Assembly: GCF_024362205.1 (NCBI RefSeq)
Contig: NZ_CP101462.1
Span: 2,260,501-2,324,500, forward strand
Source: Exiguobacterium aurantiacum
GTDB lineage: Bacteria; Bacillota; Bacilli; Exiguobacteriales; Exiguobacteriaceae
DNA: 64,000 bases
Direction: 5' to 3'
The translations under genes were made by a program, and so were the position numbers. Positions 27,921 to 36,860 of the stretch are shown here, piece after piece (the first letter of the stretch is position 1; the number at the start of each line of letters is the position of its first letter). Below the pieces are notes generated by a model. That model did not search any database, was not told where the DNA came from, and saw only the letters and a list, made by a program, of their open reading frames with translations.

Positions 27921-28242
27921 CTTGCCGATACAACGGTTCCGTGACGTCCGTCGCCATCCCTTGGCGTACACATGCCGCGAGAATCGTTTCGGCTTCTAAA
28001 TTCGGGTGAAGCATCCCGACGAAATGAACGAGCAAAGGCTCCACGGACGACAGACCGTAGCGCACTTGCTCGTTTTGTCGTTCCCGAATATCGTCGAGGA
28101 GCGCAAAAAATGCCACGACATCTTGTCTCGTCAGGTTGGCCTTAAGCACCTCATGCTCGAACGGACGATTCGACCAATCGACAGCGCCTAGCAACAGTTC
28201 CATCTGGAACGATAATTGATTGATTTTCTCTTCTAACGACAC
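27904..28242 (-). CDS. yhaI: YhaI-like DUF1878 protein
   Basis: 112-residue helical protein equivalent to Bacillus YhaI (113 residues) by length, sequence pattern ([12 protein letters not shown]-type N terminus, [28 protein letters not shown]) and position between hpr and prsA. Function unknown. GTG 28242 is preferred because GGGGTGG is 5 bp upstream; an earlier GTG lies inside that site. Confidence 0.75.
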   Translation of the reverse strand: MSLEEKINQLSFQMELLLGAVDWSNRPFEHEVLKANLTRQDVVAFFALLDDIRERQNEQVRYGLSSVEPLLVHFVGMLHPNLEAETILAACVRQGMATDVTEPLYRQVKLLC

Positions 28243-28393
28243 GTTCTCCACCCCATCATTTCACATTCTCTTTCATCATTATACGATACGTTTGTGTGCT
28301 ATGATACTACACAGGCAAGAGAACAGCTGTTATCATTAACAAAATGTGGTATAGTCGGATTTAGAAACTTATAGATTTTTAGGGGTGGAATAT

Positions 28394-29392
28394 ATGTCAA
28401 ACGGAATGACGAATGAACCGAACAAACAAAACAAGAAGTTTTCAACAGGCGCCCTCGTCGGCGCATCAGCGATTGCACTTCTCATCGGTGTCGGCGGCAC
28501 GTATGCGGCGACAAGCGGCGGGTCTTCTGACAACTCAACGGTTGTTTCTTTTGAAGGCGGCGAAGTGACACGCGGCGAGATCGCGGACATGAGCTACGAT
28601 CGTATGGTCCCACAACTAGCTTTCCAAGAAACGATGAACGAATTGCTTGAAAAAGAATATGGCGATAAAGTCGAGCAAGACAAAGTCGATGAAGAGTTCA
28701 GCAAGACGGAAGAGCAGTTCAACTCGAAAGAAGAGTTCGAGCAAGCGATTCAACAAGCCGGCATGACCGACACGGACGAATTCAAAGAAGCGCTCCGCGG
28801 GCAAATGCTCGTCGATGCGGCGAAATCCGAACTCGTCGAAGTGACGGACGAAGACATCGAGGCACAATTCGCGAAAGAGAACGTCGAAGTCAAGGCGAGC
28901 CATATCCTCGTCGAGACAGAAGAAGAAGCCCAAGCAATCATTAAAGAATTGAACGATGGCGCAGACTTCGCAGACGTTGCGAAAGAAAAATCGACAGACA
29001 CAGGTTCTGGTGAAAAAGGTGGCGACCTCGGTTACTTCTCAGCCGGCGCCATGGTCCCTGAATTTGAAGAATATGCGTTCCAAGAAGACGTAGTCGGCAA
29101 AGTTTCTGAGCCGGTCCAATCACAATTTGGTTTCCACGTCATCAAAGTCATGGATCGTAAAGAAAAAGACCTCAAACTCGAAGACGAGAAGGATCGCATT
29201 CGTGAAGAATTGGCAACTGAAAAAGCTGCCTCTGTCGACGCGAACAAAATCTACGCCGAGTTGATCGAGAAATATAACGTCGACGTGAAAGATGCGAAAG
29301 CATCGACTCAGTTCGACGCTGTGAAAGACGCCATCAAAGCGTCTGAAGAAGGATCAGAAGAAGCACCGGCCGAAGAATCGACCGAGCAATAA
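28394..29392 (+). CDS. prsA: PrsA-family peptidyl-prolyl isomerase (foldase), no lipobox
   Basis: 332-residue extracytoplasmic foldase. An N-terminal helix (FSTGALVGASAIALLIGVGGTYA) is followed by an N-domain, a parvulin domain (VKASHILVETEEEAQAIIKEL...GEKGGDLGYFSAGAMVPEFEEYAF...VQSQFGFHVIKV) and an acidic tail. PrsA proteins normally carry a lipobox Cys; there is no Cys here, so it is either membrane-anchored by the uncleaved helix or released after TYA. ATG 28394 follows GGGGTGG. Synteny with hpr/yhaI/yhaM supports PrsA. Confidence 0.9.
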   Translation: MSNGMTNEPNKQNKKFSTGALVGASAIALLIGVGGTYAATSGGSSDNSTVVSFEGGEVTRGEIADMSYDRMVPQLAFQETMNELLEKEYGDKVEQDKVDEEFSKTEEQFNSKEEFEQAIQQAGMTDTDEFKEALRGQMLVDAAKSELVEVTDEDIEAQFAKENVEVKASHILVETEEEAQAIIKELNDGADFADVAKEKSTDTGSGEKGGDLGYFSAGAMVPEFEEYAFQEDVVGKVSEPVQSQFGFHVIKVMDRKEKDLKLEDEKDRIREELATEKAASVDANKIYAELIEKYNVDVKDAKASTQFDAVKDAIKASEEGSEEAPAEESTEQ

Positions 29393-29394
29393 GC

Positions 29395-29421
29395 AAAAGA
29401 CGTCCCGCGGGACGTCTTTTT
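29395..29421. terminator. Bidirectional terminator after prsA
   Basis: Stem AAAGACGTCCC/GGGACGTCTTT with T-run, between prsA and the convergent yhaM. Confidence 0.9.
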
Positions 29422-29429
29422 GTATGCCT

Positions 29430-30359
29430 TCATAACTTCGGTTTATAAAACGCCCGGTTGTCGAGCGCCGTGACCCGCTCTGTGAACGCTCCGGGTTCTA
29501 TCCCTTCGAACGCTTTCTCGAACATGTTCATCCGGGCATCGATGTTGTCGATAAAGAATAACATCTCAGCTTCTGGGAGCTGCGGCGTGTTCGCCGACCC
29601 CCACTCCGGTTTCCCATGATGGCTGAGGACGAGATGTTGGAGCAACGTCACGACTTCGCGGTCGGTTCCGAGTTCTCGGGCCATGACTTCGATTTCAGAC
29701 GCCATGAGCGACAAATGACCGAGCAACTTACCTTCGAGTGTATATTCTGGTGTGATCGCGTCCGACAACTCGATGACTTTCGCCAAGTCGTGGAGCACGA
29801 CGCCTGCGACGAGCAAGTCCCGATTCAGTTGCGGATAGAGGTCACACATTTTGTCAGCCAGCTGCAACATCGACAGCACGTGGAACGCGAGTCCTGAATA
29901 GACCGCATGGTGATGGCGCACGGCGGCCGGATACGTGAAATACGCCTCTTCGTTTCGGTCGACGAGCGCCGTCACGAGTTGTCTCATCCCTGCATGCTCG
30001 ATTGCCTCGATGTAGCCGCGAATCTCGGTCTCGAGTTCTGACTTTTGCACCGGGGCCGAGCGCACGTATGGTGCGATGTCCGTCTCCCCTTCGATGATGG
30101 AGATTTGTTTGAGCTTCAACTGGGTCCGCCCACGGTAGTCCATCACTTCCCCGGAAGCATGAACGATTTTTTTCGTCGCATATTTGTCCGTATCGGCACT
30201 GTCCCATACTTTCGTCTCAATCTCCCCACTCTCGTCGCATAAGATGAGTGTCAAATAGGGTTTGCCGTTCCCGGCGATTCCGCGATACGATTGCTTAATC
30301 ATGGCATATTGGTTCAACGTTTCGCCCACTTTGAGCTGCCCGATTTTAGTAGTCGTCAA
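29430..30359 (-). CDS. yhaM: 3'-5' exoribonuclease YhaM
   Basis: 309 residues: an N-terminal OB-fold nucleic-acid-binding part (GKPYLTLILCDESGEIETKVWD, YRGRTQLKLKQI) and an HD domain (VRHHHAVYSGLAFHVLSM, VVLHDLAKVIEL, LSHHGKPEWGS). It is the same architecture as Bacillus YhaM, a Mn2+-dependent 3'-5' exonuclease for RNA and ssDNA. The start is probably TTG 30359 (MTTTKIGQL) with GAGGTG 5 bp upstream; an in-frame GTG at 30368 overlaps that ribosome site. Confidence 0.9.
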   Translation of the reverse strand: MTTTKIGQLKVGETLNQYAMIKQSYRGIAGNGKPYLTLILCDESGEIETKVWDSADTDKYATKKIVHASGEVMDYRGRTQLKLKQISIIEGETDIAPYVRSAPVQKSELETEIRGYIEAIEHAGMRQLVTALVDRNEEAYFTYPAAVRHHHAVYSGLAFHVLSMLQLADKMCDLYPQLNRDLLVAGVVLHDLAKVIELSDAITPEYTLEGKLLGHLSLMASEIEVMARELGTDREVVTLLQHLVLSHHGKPEWGSANTPQLPEAEMLFFIDNIDARMNMFEKAFEGIEPGAFTERVTALDNRAFYKPKL

Positions 30360-30474
30360 AAAAAGCACCTCTCTTCTTGTCAGTACTTACATCTTAACGA
30401 AAGTTCAGGCCAGATGCCAACTTTCTGTGGAAAGCGGGAATACTTGAGAGAGAAGCATATTGGGGGAATGAGAG

Positions 30475-31386
30475 ATGAATTGGGAATGGTACACACGACC
30501 AGAAGAAATCGTACATGTCGACAATCATTATGAAGAGGCGTACACGTATTGGCTCGAGCAATTGACGACGGCGAAAGTCACGAAGATCATCGTCGAACAA
30601 GATTATATGTACGGTTCGCTCACGCTCGACTATGAACAGCTAGAACGCGAACCACAAAAAATCGGGCACTATTTCGTGACTCGAGATTTCTTATGGACAA
30701 TTGGGTTCGATGACATTTATTGCGAGACGGTCGCATCGAAACAGTATGCCACCCCGATCGAGGCATTTTATGATTTGCTCGCTGAAAAAATGGATTACTA
30801 TTTCCACGGTATTGATGAATACGAAGAACGGTTGATGGTCGCACAACGAGAGATGAGCGGCCAAGTCCCGGCCCAGTTCATGAATGAAATTTTCGGCCTT
30901 CGCAGTGAAGTCGAGCGCTGGTCCGATACGGTCGTCCCGTATCGTGAATTGCTCATGGCCGGACGAGAAGCGTTTCTCGATCTCAAGCTAGATGACTTGA
31001 ACTCGTATCGTCTCGCCACCTATCGAGTCGATCGCCTCCTGACATTGATTGAACATTACCAAGGAGATGTCATCGCTATGACCGACCTTGCCGCTACACT
31101 GTCAAACTTCCGAGGCAACGAAATCATGAAGGCATTGACCGTCTTCACAGCGTTGACGACACCGGTCGTCGCATTCGGGGCCGTTTGGGGTATGAACTTC
31201 AAACAAATGCCTGAACTTGACTGGCCGCTCGGCTATCTGTTCGCTTGGCTCATGATTGTCGGGTTTACCATCCTCATCTATTTCTGGCTAAAACGAAAAA
31301 ATTGGATTGGTTCGCTCTTGCAATTCCCAAATCAAATTCGTGGGAATGCAAAATTAGAGAAACAACGGCGAAAGATGCATAACTAA
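30475..31386 (+). CDS. corA: CorA-family divalent cation transporter
   Basis: 303 residues: a large N-terminal cytosolic domain, a long helix, then two C-terminal TMs. The signature GMN is in VWGMNFKQMPELDWPLGYLFAWLMIVGFTILIYFWL. It forms a pentameric Mg2+ (or Co2+/Ni2+) channel in the membrane. The segment ALTTPVVAFGAVWGMNF is typical. ATG 30475 follows GGGGGA. Confidence 0.9.
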   Translation: MNWEWYTRPEEIVHVDNHYEEAYTYWLEQLTTAKVTKIIVEQDYMYGSLTLDYEQLEREPQKIGHYFVTRDFLWTIGFDDIYCETVASKQYATPIEAFYDLLAEKMDYYFHGIDEYEERLMVAQREMSGQVPAQFMNEIFGLRSEVERWSDTVVPYRELLMAGREAFLDLKLDDLNSYRLATYRVDRLLTLIEHYQGDVIAMTDLAATLSNFRGNEIMKALTVFTALTTPVVAFGAVWGMNFKQMPELDWPLGYLFAWLMIVGFTILIYFWLKRKNWIGSLLQFPNQIRGNAKLEKQRRKMHN

Positions 31387-31400
31387 AAAAAGTGAAAAAA

Positions 31401-31421
31401 CGAACAAAAGTTCGGTATACT
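31401..31421 (+). promoter_or_regulatory. LexA (DinR) box and -10 of dinB
   Basis: CGAACAAAAGTTCG (31401-31414) is a perfect CGAAC-N4-GTTCG SOS operator. It lies directly upstream of the -10 TATACT (31416-31421), so LexA would occlude the promoter. Confidence 0.85.
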
Positions 31422-31454
31422 GAAAGGAGTAGATGAGACAGAAAGGTGATGTAC

Positions 31455-32546
31455 ATGGAACGATTGATTATCCACGTTGATATGGACGCATTTTACGCCT
31501 CGGTCGAACAACGGGACCGTCCTGATTTACGTGATAAGCCGGTCATCGTCGGTGGCGCCCCCCACAGCCGTGGCGTGGTCGCCACCTGTTCGTATGAAGC
31601 AAGAAAATACGGGGTGCACAGCGCCATGTCGTCACGGCGCGCATTCGCGCTCTGTCCGCAGGCGACGTTCGTCAAACCGCGGTTTCACGTCTATCGGCAC
31701 GTCAGCCAACAAGTGATGGCAATCTTCAAGTCCATCACGCCGCTTGTTGAACCGCTCTCGCTCGACGAGGCGTATTTGGACGTGACCGAAAATACGCTTA
31801 TGAGCACGTCCGGCCCGTATATCGCGCGTTACATCCTCGGAGAAATCAAGCGTCGGACGGGACTGACCGCCTCGGCTGGGGTCGCCCCGTCGAAGTTCGT
31901 CGCCAAAATCGCCTCCGGGTTCAACAAACCGAACGGGCTGACGGTCGTCGAGGCGGATGCTGTCGAGGCATTCCTCGCCCCGCTTCCGATCACGACGATG
32001 CACGGGGTCGGCAAAGTGACCGCCCAGACGTTGTTCAAGCACGACTACCATACGATCGCCGATTTGCAAGGCACCCGCCCCGAACAGTTGAAGGCCATCT
32101 TCGGCCACGACCGGGGAAATCAGTTATATGAGCTTGCCCACGGACGGGACAGCCGCCCCGTCGTGCCGACCCGGGAACGAAAATCAATCGGTTCGGAAAC
32201 GACGTTCGCGTTCGACCTCGATGATCCGGAAGAAGTGTATGAACGCGTCATCCCGGAAATCGAAGACGTGCTACTCCAGCTCGACCGCCGTGAACTCAGC
32301 TGTCAGACGGTGACAATCAAAATCAAGACGAGTGAGTTCCAGGCCCGGAGCCATCAAATCAAATTGAACCATCCGACGCATGACCATGACGAGATTAAAC
32401 GACTCGCCCGCCGTCTGTTCGACGAGATGGCGATCACCGAACCGGTCCGCTTGATTGGGATGACGGTCTCGGAGTTGATTCCGCGTACCGAAACGGCCCG
32501 TCAGCTCACATTCGAGGAGCTGACGAAACCTTCGCTTGAAGAATGA
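31455..32546 (+). CDS. dinB: DNA polymerase IV (Y family, DinB)
   Basis: 363-residue translesion polymerase. Catalytic carboxylates in IIHVDMDAFYASVEQ and LSLDEAYLDVT, a helix-hairpin-helix-like thumb (HGVGKVTAQTLF), and a C-terminal little-finger domain are present. The tail is short; QLTFEEL may be a beta-clamp-binding motif. ATG 31455 follows AAAGGTG. SOS control is indicated by the LexA box in its promoter. Confidence 0.94.
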   Translation: MERLIIHVDMDAFYASVEQRDRPDLRDKPVIVGGAPHSRGVVATCSYEARKYGVHSAMSSRRAFALCPQATFVKPRFHVYRHVSQQVMAIFKSITPLVEPLSLDEAYLDVTENTLMSTSGPYIARYILGEIKRRTGLTASAGVAPSKFVAKIASGFNKPNGLTVVEADAVEAFLAPLPITTMHGVGKVTAQTLFKHDYHTIADLQGTRPEQLKAIFGHDRGNQLYELAHGRDSRPVVPTRERKSIGSETTFAFDLDDPEEVYERVIPEIEDVLLQLDRRELSCQTVTIKIKTSEFQARSHQIKLNHPTHDHDEIKRLARRLFDEMAITEPVRLIGMTVSELIPRTETARQLTFEELTKPSLEE

Positions 32547-32585
32547 ATGGTCATTCAGTACAATGGAAGCAAAGGGGGCGAACGG

Positions 32586-32804
32586 ATGGAACAGTATACG
32601 ATCACGGCGTTCGAAAACGACGGCACGACCGTCTTGAACGATTCATTTACCGCGGCAAACGATGATGAAGCGAAAAAGAAAGGCCTCGCGATGCTCGAGG
32701 AAGCCGGGCACCTCCATAAAGGGGCCCGCATCGCACGCCGCGGCCAGCTCATCTACTTCGAGCGCTGTAAACTGTCAGGCAAACTAAAAGGCACGGCCTC
32801 ATAA
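32586..32804 (+). CDS. Small protein, possibly YhzD-like
   Basis: 72 residues, MEQYTITAFENDGTTVLNDSFTAANDDEAKKKGLAMLEEAG..., a small alpha/beta protein. The pattern (TxFENDG, DDEAKKKG) recalls the Bacillus YhzD-like family from the same yha region, but I cannot confirm it. ATG 32586 follows GGGGG. It lies 39 bp after dinB and may be cotranscribed. Confidence 0.6.
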   Translation: MEQYTITAFENDGTTVLNDSFTAANDDEAKKKGLAMLEEAGHLHKGARIARRGQLIYFERCKLSGKLKGTAS

Positions 32805-32806
32805 CA

Positions 32807-32835
32807 GAAGCGCCTCGGGTCTCCCGAGGCGCTTG
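32807..32835. terminator. Bidirectional terminator
   Basis: Stem AAGCGCCTCGGG/CCCGAGGCGCTT between the small protein and the convergent lipoprotein gene. T-runs are short. Confidence 0.75.
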
Positions 32836-32836
32836 T

Positions 32837-33310
32837 TCATTCGCTATATTTGGCTTCCCACTCGTTGCGCCACTCCATGTAATCGGGATGCAGCTCTTCC
32901 GCCGTCTTCCCATCGAGTGAATAGCTCGCTCCGGTAAGTGGCTCGGCCGAATCCGGATACGACGTCCCGCCGATGATTTCGCCGTCCACCATCATCACAA
33001 TGACATTCGCCTGACCGAGCGGATGGTTTCGGACGATAAAACGCTCTTGCCGAATGTCGTGCCCGATATAGGCATCCGGAGGCTTCGCCTGCACTTCCCA
33101 CGTACTTCGCGTTGGTAACTCAAGCAGATCTGCCTTCTCAAAGCCCGACGTTCGATTCCCTTCATAAGTGACGATCTCATAGCCTTGCTCTTCTAAATAC
33201 GCCTTGGCCACTTTGGCGTCCGCCCCAAGCGTCGGTGTCGGCTGCTCGCTCTCATTCGAGCAGGCGGCAAGCAAGAACACAGCCAAAATCATCCCGATTC
33301 GTTTCCACAT
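32837..33310 (-). CDS. Putative lipoprotein
   Basis: 157 residues with a type II signal peptide MWKRIGMILAVFLLAACSNES (lipobox LAAC). The mature part has an N-terminal ADAKVAKAYLEEQGYEIVTYEG module and a C-terminal region with VIVMMVDGEIIGGTSYPDS. Probably anchored on the outer face of the membrane. No function is recognised. Confidence 0.75.
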   Translation of the reverse strand: MWKRIGMILAVFLLAACSNESEQPTPTLGADAKVAKAYLEEQGYEIVTYEGNRTSGFEKADLLELPTRSTWEVQAKPPDAYIGHDIRQERFIVRNHPLGQANVIVMMVDGEIIGGTSYPDSAEPLTGASYSLDGKTAEELHPDYMEWRNEWEAKYSE

Positions 33311-33372
33311 CGTCTCTCCACCTCATCGTTTAGCATTTTTTTACGTATTCAGCAGATAGATGAACATGTCCT

Positions 33373-35148
33373 TTAAAACGGGAAGATGAGCAGAATCGTG
33401 AAGATGGCGATGACCGCCGTCACAACCTGCAGCGGCAAGCCGACTTTGACAAAATCGAAGAAACGGTAGCCGCCGATGCCGAACACCATGGCATTCGTCG
33501 GTGACCCGAACGGGGTCATGAACGCGAGCGACGCTGCGATGGCGACGGCGACGACGAGCGGGACGGGACTCACTTGGAGTGCCGAGGCGAGTGATAGTGC
33601 GAGCGGTGCGAACAAAACGGCTGTCGCCGTGTTTGAGATGATTTGGCTGAGCACCATCGTCGCGACGAAAAGGGCGACGAGCACCCAGATTGGACCGGCC
33701 TGCCCGAACGACTCACTGATCCACGTGACGAGCCACGGCATGATTCCTGCATTGTCGAGCGCTTGACCGACCGGGATCATCGCTGCGATTAAAAGAAGCG
33801 AGGACCATTGAATCGATTGATACGCGACGTCCATTTGGCGGACGGCCCCTGTGAGCACCATCGCCAATGCAGCGAGCCACACCGCCACCGTCGGGTCGAC
33901 CCACTCGAACACGAGGAGCATCACCATCCCGAGCATGATCAACCCCGCTGCTAGTTGATGACGTTCGGACACGGCCCGGTTGGCCACATCGGTCACATGC
34001 TCATTGGCAAGCAGAAGGTGCGTCTCGTTTCCGACCCGCTCTAAATCTTCCCACTCGCCTTGCGCGACGAGCATGTCCCCCCGTTCGAGCGGGACATCTT
34101 TCAATCGGGTGATGGCGATTTCCTCGTTCGGGCGCACGACTTGAAGCACGTTCAATCGATATTCATTGCGTAATCGGCTCTCGGACAAACAACGGCCGAC
34201 GAGTGGACTGTCGGTCGGAATCGTGAAGACGGCGACGCCAGACGCTTTGCCGTATACATCTTTGACGTTAACCGGTTCGACGACCAATCCTTCTTGTCGT
34301 GCGATGCGGTGGACGTCCGTCTCATCGCCGCTGACGAGAACCCGACCTTCCGTAAGCACCGTGTCCGCTCGGGCCGTGGTGAACCGATGGACCACTCCTT
34401 TTCGGTGTTCTCCGACGACGATCAGTCCGTCTCGTGACCACTTGACGTCACCAAGCGTCTGACCGATGAGGCGGTGTCCTTTCGTGATCGCAAGCGCATA
34501 GACGGACACTCGCGGCAACGTCAACGGATGAGCCGCGGATGAATGGACGTCCCCCGTCCCGAGCAGACGGTTGCCGACGCCATAGAAATACACAAACCCA
34601 ACTACGGCCACGACGAGCCCGATCGGCAAAAGTGCGAAAAATCCGAGTGAACTCACACCCGCACTTCGAAGTGTCTCAGCAGCGACAAGGTTCGGCGGCG
34701 TCCCGATGAGAGTCATCGTCCCACCGATGCTCGAGAAGAAGGCGAGCGGCATGAGCAGTTTCGCCGGGCTCGTCCCCATCTGCCTCGACATGGCGAGGAC
34801 GACGGGAATCAATAAAGCGACCGTACCCGTGTTCGACATGATGCTCGACAGAAACGTCACGGTGACCATCAGCACGAGAAAGAGACGCACTTCACTCCCT
34901 TTCGCGTATGGGATGAGCGCGGCCCCTAATCGTTCGGCGAGGCCAGTGTGGAACAAACCGGCGCCGACGATGAACAGTCCGGCAATCATCAGCACGACTG
35001 AATTCGAAAAACCGGCCATCGCTTCGACCGGCGTCAGTTGATTTGTCAAAACGAGCAAGAGGAGACCAATCAGCGCGACCAAGTCGGCTCGGAGCCAACC
35101 TCCGATAAAACCGATGATCATGGCGGCTAAAATCACCAAGGTGACCAT
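33373..35148 (-). CDS. SLC13/DASS-family anion transporter with TrkA-C domains
   Basis: 591-residue transporter with two membrane halves separated by a cytosolic region holding two RCK_C (TrkA-C) modules (HRLIGQTLGDVKWSRDGLIVVGEHR; DSPLVGRCLSESRLRNEYRLNVLQVVR). The membrane repeats SNTGTVALLIPVVLAM...GTPPNLVAAETL and SNTATAVLFAPLALSLA...FGSPTNAMVFG are typical of sodium-coupled sulfate/dicarboxylate carriers. The substrate is uncertain. ATG 35148 has AAGGGTGG 5 bp upstream; the longer in-frame start does not. A perfect cre overlaps the promoter. Confidence 0.85.
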   Translation of the reverse strand: MVTLVILAAMIIGFIGGWLRADLVALIGLLLLVLTNQLTPVEAMAGFSNSVVLMIAGLFIVGAGLFHTGLAERLGAALIPYAKGSEVRLFLVLMVTVTFLSSIMSNTGTVALLIPVVLAMSRQMGTSPAKLLMPLAFFSSIGGTMTLIGTPPNLVAAETLRSAGVSSLGFFALLPIGLVVAVVGFVYFYGVGNRLLGTGDVHSSAAHPLTLPRVSVYALAITKGHRLIGQTLGDVKWSRDGLIVVGEHRKGVVHRFTTARADTVLTEGRVLVSGDETDVHRIARQEGLVVEPVNVKDVYGKASGVAVFTIPTDSPLVGRCLSESRLRNEYRLNVLQVVRPNEEIAITRLKDVPLERGDMLVAQGEWEDLERVGNETHLLLANEHVTDVANRAVSERHQLAAGLIMLGMVMLLVFEWVDPTVAVWLAALAMVLTGAVRQMDVAYQSIQWSSLLLIAAMIPVGQALDNAGIMPWLVTWISESFGQAGPIWVLVALFVATMVLSQIISNTATAVLFAPLALSLASALQVSPVPLVVAVAIAASLAFMTPFGSPTNAMVFGIGGYRFFDFVKVGLPLQVVTAVIAIFTILLIFPF

Positions 35149-35186
35149 GACGTCCACCCTTTCCTTGTGAAATGACCTACAAGTAG

Positions 35187-35216
35187 AGTATACCACGCTT
35201 TATGTAAGCGTTATCA
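35187..35216 (-). promoter_or_regulatory. Promoter and cre site of the SLC13 transporter
   Basis: The plus strand carries TGTAAGCGTTATCA (35203-35216), a perfect TGWAANCGNTNWCA cre. It covers the -35 position upstream of -10 TATACT (minus strand, 35187-35192), so CcpA would repress transcription. Confidence 0.7.
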
Positions 35217-35240
35217 TTTGTTGGGTGACAATCTGGTCAA

Positions 35241-35274
35241 CAAAAAAACGGATGGCTCGATTGCCATCCGCTTG
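35241..35274 (-). terminator. Terminator of yheB-yheA
   Basis: Stem CGGATGGC/GCCATCCG with a T-run on the minus strand, 9 bp after the yheA stop. Confidence 0.85.
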
Positions 35275-35282
35275 CTTCACCA

Positions 35283-35654
35283 TTATTGAACTTCGTTATC
35301 ATTCACCATCGGAGCGTAAAGCTCTTCAAGCGGCTTCATGATAATTTTCGTCACTTCTGTGACCAGTTGATGCATGCGTTGCTCTTCTTGCATGAGCTCC
35401 ATGATCAATTCGTTTTGTTGAACGCCCATCATTTTCGTCTGCGCGTCCATCATCTCTTGTTCAGAGATCTCTTCGCCTTGCATTTGCTTCTGTTGAAGCG
35501 TCATTTGGATATCACGGAAGTCAGCGAATAACTGGTTCGCTTCTGCATCCGCATTGACACGGTCGTATAGTGAAGAGAGATTTGTGAACTCCTCAGAATC
35601 GCGAAGTGCTTTTTCCAATTGGTAAGCATGATCGTACAAGTTTGATTGTGACAT
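35283..35654 (-). CDS. yheA: YheA/YlbF-family regulator-like protein
   Basis: 123-residue all-helical protein of the YlbF/YmcA/YheA family (LYDHAYQLEKALRDSEEFTNLSSLYDRVNADAEANQLFADFRDIQ). Family members YlbF and YmcA form the Y-complex that guides RNase Y; YheA itself is less understood. It lies 35 bp downstream of yheB, as in Bacillus. Confidence 0.85.
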   Translation of the reverse strand: MSQSNLYDHAYQLEKALRDSEEFTNLSSLYDRVNADAEANQLFADFRDIQMTLQQKQMQGEEISEQEMMDAQTKMMGVQQNELIMELMQEEQRMHQLVTEVTKIIMKPLEELYAPMVNDNEVQ

Positions 35655-35689
35655 GTGACGTCCTCCTAAATACTATTAGGGCGTGCCAA

Positions 35690-36808
35690 TCAAATGATGG
35701 CAATCAACCCTTGAATCAACCCAATCATACCACCTAATAAGGCTCCAAGCCATGTTATTGCCCGAAACTCTCGTTTCGAGATCGAGAGGACGATCTCTTC
35801 AAGGTACGATGTATCGAGCGAGCTCACTTGCTCTTGCACGATTTGATCAATCTTGAGCCGGTCCATGACCGTCTCCATTTGATCCGTGAAGCGAGTGATG
35901 ACGAGTCGGACCCCGTTCGGGACGAGCTCTTCAACGACACGTTCCTCGACGTCCCGCGTATACGAATGGACGGTCCGATCGAGCAAGTCCCCGACCGGTA
36001 GGCGCGACACGACTTCCGTCGTCACACCGTCAATCAACCGTTCCTCTAAACGCTCATCGAGCAACGTCTCGACCGAGCGCTCACTGAATCGCTCGAATTC
36101 ACGCGTAATCATCTCAGCCATCCCAGACCGTGTCGAGCCGCCGCGGAGGATATTGATGATCTCGGGGCGTATCATCTCGACAAAATTCAAGTTCTGGACG
36201 AACCCGGCGATGAAGCCGAGCCGACGTTGGACGAACGAGTCGACCATGTGCCGAAGCTGTGCTTCCCCTTCGGCCGAATAAAAATACTCCTCTGACTTGA
36301 CGAGCAAGGCGTCCACGATTTCGGGGATGAGCCCCCGGACACGGTCCATCCCGTCTTCACCGAGAAGCTCATATAGTTTGCGCGACTTCACATCTGTGAG
36401 GACGAGTCGGAGCTCTTGTCGGAGTTTCTTATCCGCCTCTGCCAGCACCCGTGTCTCGGCATCCGGGTAGAGCGGCTCGATGAGCGACCGGATCGTCTTG
36501 TCCGAACGGAGCATCGTCCGTACCTCGCCTTGAACGAAGTGCGTGATGTGCCCGCCGACTTGTTCATCGAGCAGGCGCTTACGCATCCCTTCAGGCGTCA
36601 ACAAGTGCTTGACGACCGTCTTCCCGAGGCTCGTTGCCAATTCGTCGCGACGTTTCGGGATCAACCCCGGGGTGAACGGCACGCGCATCTTCCCGATGTA
36701 TTTAGGATGATGGGGCCGAAACAACATTTTGATAGCGAGAAAGTTCGTGACTCCCCCGATTGTCGCCCCGATGGCGATCATGATGAATATTTTTAGTAGA
36801 CTGTCCAA
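35690..36808 (-). CDS. yheB: YheB, DUF445 membrane protein
   Basis: 372 residues. An N-terminal TM ends in GGVTNFLAIKMLFRPHHPKYIGKMRVPFTPGLIPKRRDELATSLG, the DUF445 hallmark; a long helical soluble region and a C-terminal TM (AITWLGALLGGMIGLIQGLIAI) follow. Function unknown. Paired with yheA as in Bacillus. Its 5' end lies 52 bp from the divergent regulator start at 36861, so the two share a short promoter region. Confidence 0.88.
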   Translation of the reverse strand: MDSLLKIFIMIAIGATIGGVTNFLAIKMLFRPHHPKYIGKMRVPFTPGLIPKRRDELATSLGKTVVKHLLTPEGMRKRLLDEQVGGHITHFVQGEVRTMLRSDKTIRSLIEPLYPDAETRVLAEADKKLRQELRLVLTDVKSRKLYELLGEDGMDRVRGLIPEIVDALLVKSEEYFYSAEGEAQLRHMVDSFVQRRLGFIAGFVQNLNFVEMIRPEIINILRGGSTRSGMAEMITREFERFSERSVETLLDERLEERLIDGVTTEVVSRLPVGDLLDRTVHSYTRDVEERVVEELVPNGVRLVITRFTDQMETVMDRLKIDQIVQEQVSSLDTSYLEEIVLSISKREFRAITWLGALLGGMIGLIQGLIAII

Positions 36809-36860
36809 ACTGCCTGCCTCCGTTCTGAAATATGATACATTGTTTGAAGAGGTGATTGTA

